Positions 25,792-33,533 of a DNA stretch of 64,000 bases are shown here, piece after piece. The DNA is from an uncultured Clostridia bacterium (lineage in GTDB: Bacteria > Bacillota > Clostridia > Christensenellales > Borkfalkiaceae). Both the position numbers and the translations under genes were made by a program. The notes beneath the pieces were generated by a model. It did no database searches, was not told the origin of the DNA, and saw nothing but the letters and a program-made list of their open reading frames with translations. Location: assembly GCA_944330115.1 (NCBI GenBank), contig CALVIN010000001.1:124001-188000 (forward strand), in the 5' to 3' direction. Position 1 is the stretch's first letter; each line of letters starts with the position of its first letter.

Positions 25792-26933
25792 TTTTCGGCC
25801 TCCTTGTTCTTCTTTTCCTTAACATATCCAAAAGGCCTGCGCCTTATAAAGTTGTCCAAAAGGGGTACTATCAGGTTCATCACGACTATAACGAAGGATA
25901 CCACCTCGATGGGCGTCACCTGCCTTAAAACTGCGGTGAGAATGCCGCCGACTGCGTAATAAACTATCTGCGCATACAGCCCTTTGGGCGAGGTGACGTA
26001 GTCGGTCATCATAAATATGCCGCCGAACATCAGTCCGCCCGAAAGAATGTAGGGCAAAAAGAGCGTAAAGTCGAAGCCGTTGAGCGCAACCGACATAAGC
26101 CCGGCCACGCCGATGTAAAGTACCGGCTGCCACCACTTTATCACGCGCCTTATAACGAGGTATAAATATCCCACTATAAGCGCAAGTTTGCAGGTCTCGC
26201 CTATGCAGCCCGCAAGTCCCGTGCCGAGGAAGAGGTCCAAAAGCGACATGGCGTCGGGGTTGCCGTCCTTTAAGGGGCCGGTGAGGTAGGTGGCGCCCGC
26301 CGCAACGGTGCCGCCGTCTATCGCGCCGAAGTGCGCCGCCGTGTATGTGGTCATCGCCGTAAAGGAGAGCATCATGAACACCCTGCCCACGGCCGCGGGG
26401 TTGGCAATGTTCTTGCCCGTGCCGCCGAACACCATCTTTACCACAACTATGGCAAACACCGCACCTATCGCCGCCTCGTACCAGTGGGTGGCGGGGGAGA
26501 TGATGAGCGCAAGTATGAGGCCGGTCACTACCGACGTAAAGTCGAACTGACACGCCCACTTCTTGCATACATTCCCCGACTTTGCAAACGCCTGCTTTCT
26601 CAGCTCTGCGCGCAGCGCTGTAAGCTGCTTCTGTTCCTCATTATAGGGCTGGCCCTGCTTTTTGAGCTGCCTTATCTTCTTTGCAAGCTCGCGCGTGTCT
26701 CTGTTTGCAAAGCGCACGTTCAGGCCGCCCTTTGCTATAAAGAAGTACACGAATTCGGCCAGCACGGCAAACGCCACGCAGGTTATTTCAAGTATCAGCG
26801 CGTCGAGTAAAAAGTATACTATGCCGCATATCGCCGCCGGGGCGAGCGCTATCAGCACGTCGAGCATTATCTTCTTTGTGGTGCGCTTGGATTTGATGTG
26901 GGGAGGGGTGGATATAACTATCGAGCTGTTCAT
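25788..26933 (-). CDS. rnfD: Rnf complex subunit D, flavinylated membrane protein
   Basis: From ATG 26933 the protein has 381 residues: STPPHIKSKRTTKKIMLDVLIALAP at the start, many membrane helices, and GGTGKNIANPAAVGRVFM, the NqrB/RnfD block. GGTVAAGATYLTGPL holds the likely FMN-acceptor Thr of RnfD. TDYVTSPKG is conserved near the C-terminus. About 60 charged residues (LAKKIRQLKKQGQPYNEEQK and onward) are inserted after the third helix, making it longer than usual. AGGAGG lies 6 nt before this ATG, which is why it is preferred over the adjacent upstream ATG. The gene overlaps rnfC by one base and rnfG by four. Confidence 0.93.
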   Translation of the reverse strand: MNSSIVISTPPHIKSKRTTKKIMLDVLIALAPAAICGIVYFLLDALILEITCVAFAVLAEFVYFFIAKGGLNVRFANRDTRELAKKIRQLKKQGQPYNEEQKQLTALRAELRKQAFAKSGNVCKKWACQFDFTSVVTGLILALIISPATHWYEAAIGAVFAIVVVKMVFGGTGKNIANPAAVGRVFMMLSFTAMTTYTAAHFGAIDGGTVAAGATYLTGPLKDGNPDAMSLLDLFLGTGLAGCIGETCKLALIVGYLYLVIRRVIKWWQPVLYIGVAGLMSVALNGFDFTLFLPYILSGGLMFGGIFMMTDYVTSPKGLYAQIVYYAVGGILTAVLRQVTPIEVVSFVIVVMNLIVPLLDNFIRRRPFGYVKEKKNKEAEK

Positions 26934-28240
26934 CATTTGCCTCCTTTTTCGCGCGCACGCACGGCCGCCTTGGTGTTTCTTATGGCCTGAATGAGCGGCC
27001 TCTTTGCGGGGCATACATATTCGCACACGCCGCACTCTATGCAATACATCGTGCCGCCCAGCTTTACGGCGTTGTCGATATCCCCCGCAGAGGAGTAGAA
27101 CGCCGTGTTCATGGGCATGAGGTGCATGGGGCAGTTGTCGGCGCACAGCCCGCAGTTCAGGCAGGCGGTGGGCTCATCTGCGGCTGCCTCCTTCTCGGTA
27201 AGCAGCAGCACCCCGCTCGAAGTTTTCTTTATATACAGGTCATAGCTCTTTACGGCGACGCCCGTCATGGGCCCGCCGAGCACCGCCTTTTTGGGGGCCT
27301 CGGCCTCGCCGCCGCATTGCTCGACTATATACGAGATGGGCGTGCCCACGGGTACGCAGACGTTGGCGGGGCGGGCTATCGACCTGCCCGAAACGGTGAG
27401 TATTGCCTCGCAGTCGGGCTTGCCGAGCTCCACGGCCTCGCACACGGCAAGGCAGGTGGCGGCGTTGTTTACTATAACGCCCGCGTCTGCGGGCAGCTGC
27501 CCCAGCTTTACCTTGCGCTTTGTGGCGCTGTAAATGAGCTGCTTTTCACCGCCCATGGGGTATATCTTTCTCAGCGCCACAACTTTTATGTCGTCATACT
27601 TTTCAAACGCCTCTATGCAGTCGGGCTTGTTGAGCTCTATGCCTATCATTATGTTTTCAACGCCCAGCGCCTTTGCCATATAGCGCGCGCCGCGCACCAC
27701 CTCGTCGGTGTGCTCCTTCATTATGCGGTAGTCGCGCGTAAGGTAGGGCTCGCACTCGGCTCCGTTTATAATAAAGGTGTCGACTTTCATCTTGGGCGTA
27801 AGTTTAACGGCGGTGGGGAAGCCCGCGCCGCCCAGGCCCACTATGCCTGCGTCGCGCACCCTCTTTACTATCTCCTCGGGCGAGGGGTCTGAAAGAGGGG
27901 GGAGATATTGTTCCCTGCCCTCGCCGTCGCCGCGTATTGCAACAAAGGTATCGGTATTGCCGCACTCGTTTGCAAGCGTTTCAATGCCCGTCACCTCGCC
28001 GCTTATGCTTGCGAACACGTCGGAAGATATCGCCCCGTCGCCCCGCGCGATAAGCTGGCCCTTGGCCACTTTGTCGCCCGCGCTCACGCAGGGAACTGCC
28101 GGCCTTCCCAGCGACTGCGACATGGCGATCTTAACTTCGGGCGGTTCGGGCAGTCTTTCGATGGATGCATCTTTAGAAAGCGACTTGTTGTCGCGTATAT
28201 GCACTCCGCCGAAAAAGAATGAGCCTTTAACAGCTTTCAA
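26933..28240 (-). CDS. rnfC: Rnf complex subunit C, NADH/FMN and iron-sulfur protein
   Basis: This 435-residue peripheral subunit passes electrons to NAD+. Domains in order: an N-terminal barrel-sandwich domain (about 30-100), and the flavin/NADH-binding region with GLGGAGFPTAVKL (about 133-145) and NGAECEPYLTRDYR. A SLBB-like domain follows (about 280-340). Two 4Fe-4S motifs close it, CLNCGLCADNCP and CIECGVCEYVCP. The first gene of the operon starts with TTG at 28240, with a strong GGAGG 6 nt upstream. Between it and the Gx-transporter gene lies an inverted repeat (28314-28330, AACCTTA/TAAGGTT). Confidence 0.95.
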   Translation of the reverse strand: MKAVKGSFFFGGVHIRDNKSLSKDASIERLPEPPEVKIAMSQSLGRPAVPCVSAGDKVAKGQLIARGDGAISSDVFASISGEVTGIETLANECGNTDTFVAIRGDGEGREQYLPPLSDPSPEEIVKRVRDAGIVGLGGAGFPTAVKLTPKMKVDTFIINGAECEPYLTRDYRIMKEHTDEVVRGARYMAKALGVENIMIGIELNKPDCIEAFEKYDDIKVVALRKIYPMGGEKQLIYSATKRKVKLGQLPADAGVIVNNAATCLAVCEAVELGKPDCEAILTVSGRSIARPANVCVPVGTPISYIVEQCGGEAEAPKKAVLGGPMTGVAVKSYDLYIKKTSSGVLLLTEKEAAADEPTACLNCGLCADNCPMHLMPMNTAFYSSAGDIDNAVKLGGTMYCIECGVCEYVCPAKRPLIQAIRNTKAAVRAREKGGK

Positions 28241-28341
28241 AATTGACCTCCAAAAAAAGTATTTACGCGCGGGGGAGCGCCGCCGCGCCCTCTCGCATCT
28301 TTTGCCTGTATTAAAACCTTACTTTAAGGTTATAGCCTTAA

Positions 28342-28974
28342 TTATTCTTTGTTATCTGTGCAGCCTGCGCCGTTTTCTGCGCCGCCCGCTTCGGCATTGC
28401 CGCTCTCGGCAGCGGTATTTGCGGCCGCGGCGCTCTTCTGCGCATGTGTATCGTACGCCGCGCGCAAAAATACGCTCTGGGGCACCTTTTTAAATATAAG
28501 CGTCACCACCGCGCCCACTATCGCGCCCGAAAGTATGCCGATAAGCGCAAGGTATGGCATGTATGAAAACATCAGCTCCGTGCCCGTTATAAGCACATAC
28601 ACGATGTTCTGCACGATATTGTGCGTCACCGCCGCCGCTATGCTGATTGCCATAACGCTCACCTTGGGATAGGCGGCATACATCAGCACCGCCGAAAGGG
28701 CAAGGGAGATCACCCCGCCCGTAAAGCTGAACATAAGCACTGATATGTTCCCCATGAACAGCGAGCCGAGCACTGTGCGCACGGCAACCACAACCAACGC
28801 CTCAACGGGTCCGTACAATATGAGCGCCGAGAGGGAGAAGATGTTTGCAAGCCCCATCTTTGCCCCCGGCACAAACAGCGGCGGGAACTGATTTTCGATC
28901 ACAAACACTATCAGCCCCAGCGCCGAAAACAGCGCCAGCACGGCTATCTTTTTTGCGGGAAAGCGGCTTTTCAT
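28342..28974 (-). CDS. Gx transporter family protein (Hpre_diP_synt_I-like)
   Basis: The 210-residue protein has five to six membrane helices. PPLFVPGAKMGLANIFSLSAL (seen as PGAKMGLANI) and VRTVLGSLFMG then THNIVQNIVYVLI match the family once called heptaprenyl diphosphate synthase component I and now annotated as a Gx/ECF-S-like transporter. It commonly neighbours Rnf/ApbE/NusG_II genes in Clostridia. The C-terminal 40 residues are low-complexity Ala/Glu/Asn. ATG 28974 is chosen over a TTG two codons earlier. A TATAAT (28988-28983) with TTTACT 17 nt upstream leaves only about 2 nt of leader, with no Shine-Dalgarno. Confidence 0.8.
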   Translation of the reverse strand: MKSRFPAKKIAVLALFSALGLIVFVIENQFPPLFVPGAKMGLANIFSLSALILYGPVEALVVVAVRTVLGSLFMGNISVLMFSFTGGVISLALSAVLMYAAYPKVSVMAISIAAAVTHNIVQNIVYVLITGTELMFSYMPYLALIGILSGAIVGAVVTLIFKKVPQSVFLRAAYDTHAQKSAAAANTAAESGNAEAGGAENGAGCTDNKE

Positions 28975-29109
28975 ATGCAATCATTATAAAACATTTCGGC
29001 AATTTAGTAAATATTTATCGCACAGTTTTTTGCCGCAAAAGTTCAATTTTTTTTAAATTTTACCCAAACTTTTACTTATAATAGTGTCGCGTGCACGAAA
29101 AAAATCGGG

Positions 29110-29135
29110 TGTTATGTCACGCATAATACTTCGCA
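29110..29135 (+). repeat. Copy D of the dispersed 26-nt repeat (variant)
   Basis: This diverged copy carries CACGCATAATACTTCGCA in place of the palindromic centre of copies A and B. It lies in the 257-nt gap between the Gx-transporter gene and the downstream end of the next minus-strand gene. An imperfect GC-rich hairpin at about 29147-29180 follows. Confidence 0.6.
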
Positions 29136-29231
29136 TAAACAATAAATGCGGGTGGCCCGCAAGTTTTGCAGGCCGCCCGCGCCGCGCGTATACCGCGCAA
29201 AAGATATTTATTTTTATACGCTGCCGCACGA

Positions 29232-30263
29232 TCAGTCGGTAGTCCTCAGCCTGAACGAATATATGTGTTCCAGCTTCTCGCGCACGAAGGGGCGGTATTT
29301 CACGCTCGCCGATTCAAACAGCACGTATATCCTGTCCCCGTCCGAGCACATTCCCTCGCTCATGCATGGTATCTCGTAGTCGGCAACAAGGTTTGCGCTG
29401 TCGAGGAAGTACACGTCTACGTCCTGGCCGTCTATCTCCAGCCCGTCGCTGTCGTGCGCGGTGGAGCTGTCTAACGAATAGGTGAGTATGTGCGAATTTG
29501 TAAGCCCGTAGCTCTGCGAAAGTATTATGCGGTCGCCCGCCTCGTTCATCGCCATGCCCTGGATCTGCCCGGTTATGCTGTATGCCCTGACGGGAACGGA
29601 GGGGGTGTTTGTCGTGCCCGAGAAGCGCAGTATTATCGCCGTGTTTTCGTCGCCGGCGGGGGTGGTAAGTCGGTGCTCCAAGTCTGTTTCATAGTTGCCC
29701 GCGCGGTAAAATTCGCCCACATAGATATACCCCGAGCGGTAGTAGCAGAACGAGGCGTTGCAATGCGCGTCCCACGACGAAGTGACCTCTACCGAGCCGT
29801 TCTCTTCGGCGGTGCTCATCACCTGCGAATAGCTTAAAACATACATCTTTCCGCCGGAAGCTACCCAAACCCTACTCGTGCCGTTGCTTGCCACGCCGCC
29901 CATGTGCCCGTCGAAGTCCGAGCCGTCGTCGAGCGTTATCGTCACATAGCCCGTCGGCTGCCCGTCCTCCAGAACGTATATGCGCGAGGGGCTGCCGTCG
30001 TTCATATAGCCGCTTATAAACTGCACGTCGTTCGAGCCGTTGCCCAGCCCCTGCGGTATAAAGCCCTCGTCCAGGGCGGGTATGGCGGCCTCCTGCCTGA
30101 ATCTCGCATCAAAGTCGTCGTATCTGTCGCCCAAATACCACACCATCAAAAATATGCCGAGCGCCGCTATCACGCTGACTATCACGGCTATTGCCGTCAC
30201 AAGTTTTCCGCCGCGCTTTTTTTCGGGCTGTACGCCTGCGGCGTTCTCTGTATTGCCTTTCAA
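29232..30263 (-). CDS. Membrane-anchored extracytoplasmic protein, beta-propeller-like, unknown function
   Basis: The 343-residue protein has a short basic cytoplasmic N-terminus, one membrane helix at about 22-45, and an extracytoplasmic domain to the end. The domain repeats short segments such as RIYVLEDG, RVWVASGGKMYVLSY, YIYVGEF and RIYVLFESA, separated by Gly/Asp-rich turns, as in beta-propellers. No catalytic motif is evident. Start is TTG 30263, because GGAGA lies 7 nt upstream. A longer frame reaches further upstream, but its N-terminal 20 residues have no usable start context. Confidence 0.65.
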   Translation of the reverse strand: MKGNTENAAGVQPEKKRGGKLVTAIAVIVSVIAALGIFLMVWYLGDRYDDFDARFRQEAAIPALDEGFIPQGLGNGSNDVQFISGYMNDGSPSRIYVLEDGQPTGYVTITLDDGSDFDGHMGGVASNGTSRVWVASGGKMYVLSYSQVMSTAEENGSVEVTSSWDAHCNASFCYYRSGYIYVGEFYRAGNYETDLEHRLTTPAGDENTAIILRFSGTTNTPSVPVRAYSITGQIQGMAMNEAGDRIILSQSYGLTNSHILTYSLDSSTAHDSDGLEIDGQDVDVYFLDSANLVADYEIPCMSEGMCSDGDRIYVLFESASVKYRPFVREKLEHIYSFRLRTTD

Positions 30264-30366
30264 GGTTAGTTCTCCAAAAAATTTTTTCCTAAATAGTTTA
30301 GCAGATTTCACCGCCAAAGGCAATACTTTTTTTGCAAAATGTTTGCGCGCGGCGTGGCGCCTGCCC

Positions 30367-30729
30367 TCATTGCCCGAAGATGCCGCGCAGTATCAGGCCG
30401 AACACAAAGGTGGCCACGGCGCCCAAAAACGCCAGCGCTATTTTAAACATAACGTCGCGCCTGCGCTGCGTCCTGTTCCGTCTGAACGCAAAGCCGCTCT
30501 CTTTCAGCGTTATAACATACATTCTCTCGCCCTTTCTTTCTGAGGTTATCAGGTCGAAGTACCCGTCCACCTGCAGCGCAAACAGCATGTCGTCCAAATT
30601 CCTGCCGTTCATCTCCGCCTTTTTGGGCAGCAGTGAAAGTATGTCGGAGCGCGAAATAAGGCAGCAGTCGGTGCCGTCGCACAGTTCGTACACGGCCTTC
30701 ATCACCATATTTTCCCTGCGCGTGAGCAT
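30367..30729 (-). CDS. Winged-helix-like protein with C-terminal membrane anchor (second of a pair)
   Basis: The N-terminal 85 of 120 residues resemble a winged helix: LTRRENMVMKAVYELC, LISRSDILSLLP, LDDMLFALQVDGYFDLI, then a wing SERKGERMYVITL. A basic linker (RRNRTQRRRD) leads to a single C-terminal membrane helix with GLILRGIFGQ at the end. DNA binding is not shown, and a protein-interaction role is equally possible. The ATG starts one base after the stop of the upstream gene, so translation is coupled. A family seen in gut Clostridia, function unknown. Confidence 0.65.
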   Translation of the reverse strand: MLTRRENMVMKAVYELCDGTDCCLISRSDILSLLPKKAEMNGRNLDDMLFALQVDGYFDLITSERKGERMYVITLKESGFAFRRNRTQRRRDVMFKIALAFLGAVATFVFGLILRGIFGQ

Positions 30730-30730
30730 T

Positions 30731-31117
30731 TCACACCGCCGCAAATATCGCGCATATCACCGCGCTCCCTGCCGCGCCGCCCAAAAAGGCCGCCAGCGCA
30801 TAAAGTCCCGCGGCAAACAGGTTGAGTTTTTCCTTCACCTCGATAACGGTGGGGGAGGGCTCTCTCTTTTCCGGCTGCGCGGGCTCTGTTATCTGCGTCT
30901 TCAAGGCCGCTACGCAGTAGGTGCCCCCGCGCGCGTACTTTAAGTCGATGTACCCCTTGCCCTGCAGTTTTTTAAGCGCGCCCTCTATCTCGCCCGCTGC
31001 GCGCCGCTCGCCGTCGGGCAGCGCGTCGGCAAACTCCTCGCCGTCTATTATTGCGTACCCGCCGTCTTTGCAGCAGGCGGTTATCTTGTCGAATACAGCT
31101 CTTTCAATGGCTTCCAT
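30731..31117 (-). CDS. Winged-helix-like protein with C-terminal membrane anchor (first of a pair)
   Basis: The 128-residue protein has the same plan as its downstream neighbour: an N-terminal helical/wing domain (AIERAVFDKITACC, EEFADALP, IEGALKKLQGKGYIDLKYARGGTYCVA), a Pro/Glu linker, and a C-terminal membrane helix (LYALAAFLGGAAGSAVICAIFAAV, last ~25 residues). The two are probably ancient paralogues acting together. TATAAT on the minus strand ends just 2 nt before the ATG and no Shine-Dalgarno is visible, so the true transcription or translation start is unclear. Confidence 0.6.
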   Translation of the reverse strand: MEAIERAVFDKITACCKDGGYAIIDGEEFADALPDGERRAAGEIEGALKKLQGKGYIDLKYARGGTYCVAALKTQITEPAQPEKREPSPTVIEVKEKLNLFAAGLYALAAFLGGAAGSAVICAIFAAV

Positions 31118-31203
31118 TTATTATAAAATTGAGCCAATTCCGCCATTTTTATACAGCCCCGCTAAAATGCCCCGCCCGCGCGCAATAAAATTTCGCATAA
31201 GAT

Positions 31204-31236
31204 AAGCGGCGGGGCTTTTGTTTCACCCCGCCGCTT
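31204..31236. terminator. Hairpin after the small membrane protein gene
   Basis: An 11-bp perfect stem AAGCGGCGGGG/CCCCGCCGCTT with an 11-nt loop lies about 35 nt past the stop of the minus-strand gene. The T-richness after it is weak. Confidence 0.6.
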
Positions 31237-31270
31237 AAAAACTTTATATGGTATAAAATTGCACTTCACT

Positions 31271-31603
31271 TTATCCCTGCTGCAGCGAGGCCCAGATTAT
31301 GCCGCCTATCATAAAGGCGACGCCGAGCGCCAGCAGAACGCAGCAGGCGATATAAACTGCTTTCGCCCAAAACAGCGGGCGCTTCTTTTGCTGCGTGCGC
31401 AGCAGCCCGCATGCCGCTATCTCGCACACTATGCCGCCTATCAGCCCGTAAATCGCAACGGGCGTCACAAGCGAGAGCACATATAAAATTATGCCCAGCC
31501 CGCCCGCAACTGCGCCGCACACCGCGTATGCACTCGTTGTGGTCTGCGGCGTTTCGGGTGCTTCGGGCATCTCTTCTATCTTATTTTTTCTCTTATTGCT
31601 CAT
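31271..31603 (-). CDS. Small membrane protein of unknown function
   Basis: The 110-residue protein has a charged, Pro/Thr-rich N-terminal 25 residues followed by three predicted membrane helices (about 27-48, 51-70 and 80-105). No family is recognised. Its ATG overlaps the last 11 nt of rqcH in another frame, so it is probably translated by coupling with that gene. Confidence 0.65.
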   Translation of the reverse strand: MSNKRKNKIEEMPEAPETPQTTTSAYAVCGAVAGGLGIILYVLSLVTPVAIYGLIGGIVCEIAACGLLRTQQKKRPLFWAKAVYIACCVLLALGVAFMIGGIIWASLQQG

Positions 31604-33266
31604 CGTCGCACCTCAGTTCGGCGTGTCCGTCCGGCGCGGCGAGCGCCGTCTTATAGTCTGTATAGGTCACAAACCCCGTCTTTCCGCCCGAAGGCTTCTT
31701 CACGAATTTTTTGAATGTGTAGTCCACGGGCACCTTGGCGCCCCCGCGCGCCTCCGAATACCACGCGCATATCTCGGCGGCCGTCTTTATCACGTCGTCG
31801 GGCACGTCGCGCCCCTCGGTCATTATGCCCACGTGGGAGGAGTGATAGCGCTGCGCGTGCAGCCACACGTCCCTTTCGGCAAGCCCCTTGGTGAGGCGCT
31901 CGTTCTGCATGTTGTTCCTGCCGGCAACTATGGTGAACCCGCCGTATAAATACCTTCTGAAGGGCGCGCGCGGCGTCTCCTTTTTCTTGTTTTTGGGGGT
32001 ATTTTCGGCCTTTATCACGCCTAGGGTAATAAGTTCGGTCTCGGCCTCCTCAAAGTCGGATATGTCGTCGGCGCCGTCCAGCGAACAGCGTATGCTCTCA
32101 AGGTAGGCCTTTTCCTCCTCGGTGTCCCTCTTCTGCACGGCGAGCGCCTCCAGCGTGCGCTTTAGTTTTGCATACCTCTTATAATATTTCTGCGCGTTCT
32201 GTGCGGGAGTGAGCTGCGCATCGAGCGCTATCTTCACCTCGGGCATGTTTTCGTCGTAGTAGTTGACCGCCGTCAGACTGTCGTCGCCCTTCTTTATCGC
32301 ATATATGTTGGCAGTTATCAGCTCGCCCTTCAGCTTCACGTCCTCAATGTCGCGGCACTCGGCAAGCCTGTTCAAAATTATGCCCAGCCTCTTTTCGCAC
32401 TTCTTTTCTGCCGAGCGCAGCGCCGAATCGAGCTTTCGCTTCTTGTCGTCGAACGCCTTTTTCTTGCATACATAGTCGTAGTATGCCGTCTGCGCCTCCA
32501 AAAGGGAGGGGCAGGGCCTCTTTTCGCCGTAAAAGCAGCACACCTTAAAGTCGGAAGGGGAGCCGTTTTTATAGCTTACGCAGGGCGCGTAAAATTTGCC
32601 GCCCACATACTCGTATATGTCATTTGCGCCCGCCTTGCCTGCAAATGCTGCCTCTATGTCGAGCGCGGTGGCATAGCTTATGCCCGTTACGTGCGCGGCG
32701 ATAAAGTCGGCGTCGGCGCCGTCCGTCATTGCCCTTTCAAGCGCCGCAAGGTCGGTGGGGTCGGCCTTGTCCTGCGGTTCGGGCAGCTCGTACTGCGCGC
32801 CCGTAAACAGTATGCGCTTTGCGCCGCTCTCCAAAGAGGTGGTCTTCATCGCGCCGAGTATCCTGCCGTTTTCGGTAAGTATTACGTTGCTGTACTTTCC
32901 CATTATTTCGCAATACAGCACGCGCTCGGCCCTGTCGAAGTCGCCCGCGCAGTCGAGCGTTATCGCCGCTATCCTCTCAAACCCCGGCTGCGCGACCGAT
33001 TTTATTACCGCGCCGGTGAGGTGTTTTCTCAGCAGCATGCAAAAAGAGAGCGCCGCCTGCTGCACGTGCGCGCCTCCTTCGGCGATATTCAGCCTGCAAT
33101 TTTGCGCGTGCGCGCATATTTCAAGTTTAACCGTGCCCTTTTGTGTGTATATAAATAGAGTAAGCTCATCTTTGGCAGGCTGATTTATGCGCGAAACTTT
33201 ACCTCCGCGCAGCCTCTCGTCGAGCTCGCGTATCACATATCTCAGCGTAAATGCGTCCTGCGGCAT
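31593..33266 (-). CDS. rqcH: NFACT-family ribosome quality control protein RqcH
   Basis: This is a 557-residue NFACT (FbpA/Rqc2) protein. The N-terminal NFACT-N domain (about 1-200) contains RYVIRELDERLRGGKVSRINQP and VLYCEIMGKYSNVILT. A helical/coiled-coil region follows (about 270-420). The NFACT-R domain has FTIVAGRNNMQNERLTK, DVWLHAQRYHSSHVGI and VPVDYTFKKFVKKP. RqcH binds stalled 50S-nascent-chain complexes with peptidyl-tRNA and recruits tRNA-Ala to add C-terminal alanine tags, marking chains for ClpXP-type degradation. Older annotations call it fibronectin-binding. AAGAAGG precedes the ATG. It is divergent from trigger factor. Confidence 0.93.
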   Translation of the reverse strand: MPQDAFTLRYVIRELDERLRGGKVSRINQPAKDELTLFIYTQKGTVKLEICAHAQNCRLNIAEGGAHVQQAALSFCMLLRKHLTGAVIKSVAQPGFERIAAITLDCAGDFDRAERVLYCEIMGKYSNVILTENGRILGAMKTTSLESGAKRILFTGAQYELPEPQDKADPTDLAALERAMTDGADADFIAAHVTGISYATALDIEAAFAGKAGANDIYEYVGGKFYAPCVSYKNGSPSDFKVCCFYGEKRPCPSLLEAQTAYYDYVCKKKAFDDKKRKLDSALRSAEKKCEKRLGIILNRLAECRDIEDVKLKGELITANIYAIKKGDDSLTAVNYYDENMPEVKIALDAQLTPAQNAQKYYKRYAKLKRTLEALAVQKRDTEEEKAYLESIRCSLDGADDISDFEEAETELITLGVIKAENTPKNKKKETPRAPFRRYLYGGFTIVAGRNNMQNERLTKGLAERDVWLHAQRYHSSHVGIMTEGRDVPDDVIKTAAEICAWYSEARGGAKVPVDYTFKKFVKKPSGGKTGFVTYTDYKTALAAPDGHAELRCDDEQ

Positions 33267-33384
33267 ACAAAACCTTCTTTGCTAAAATAAAGTACAAATT
33301 TGCTGCGGCTTGCGGCCGCCTTTGTCCATTATACAGCAAAGCGGGGCAAAAGTAAATTATTTGCAGGCAAACAGTTTAAAACGC

Positions 33385-33413
33385 TTTTCAAAAGCAAACT
33401 ATTGTGTTAAAAT
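33385..33413 (+). promoter_or_regulatory. Candidate tig promoter
   Basis: TTTTCA, 17 nt, then TAAAAT, about 120 nt upstream of the trigger factor ATG. The leader contains GAAAATTTT ... AAATTTTC around a GCCGCC-rich hairpin (about 33457-33515). That hairpin could fold over the region before the GGAG site. Confidence 0.5.
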
Positions 33414-33533
33414 ATTTTCTACGCGAGATGTATATATAACCAAATTATATATAGCGACGAAAATTTTACTCATGAAAGTTGCCGCCCCGCATGCGGCGGA
33501 AATTTTCGTGAAATAAACATATGGAGATATTTC

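Noticed and set aside
27000-27146. Longer N-terminal extension of RnfD reaching to 27146.
   Set aside because: The extra 70 residues lie inside rnfC in another frame, are Arg/His-rich nonsense, and a strong AGGAGG sits before the ATG pair at 26933-26936.
30264-30323. Upstream TTG start (30323) for the propeller-like membrane protein.
   Set aside because: No ribosome binding site precedes it, while GGAGA lies 7 nt before TTG 30263, which gives a normal basic N-terminus before the membrane helix.
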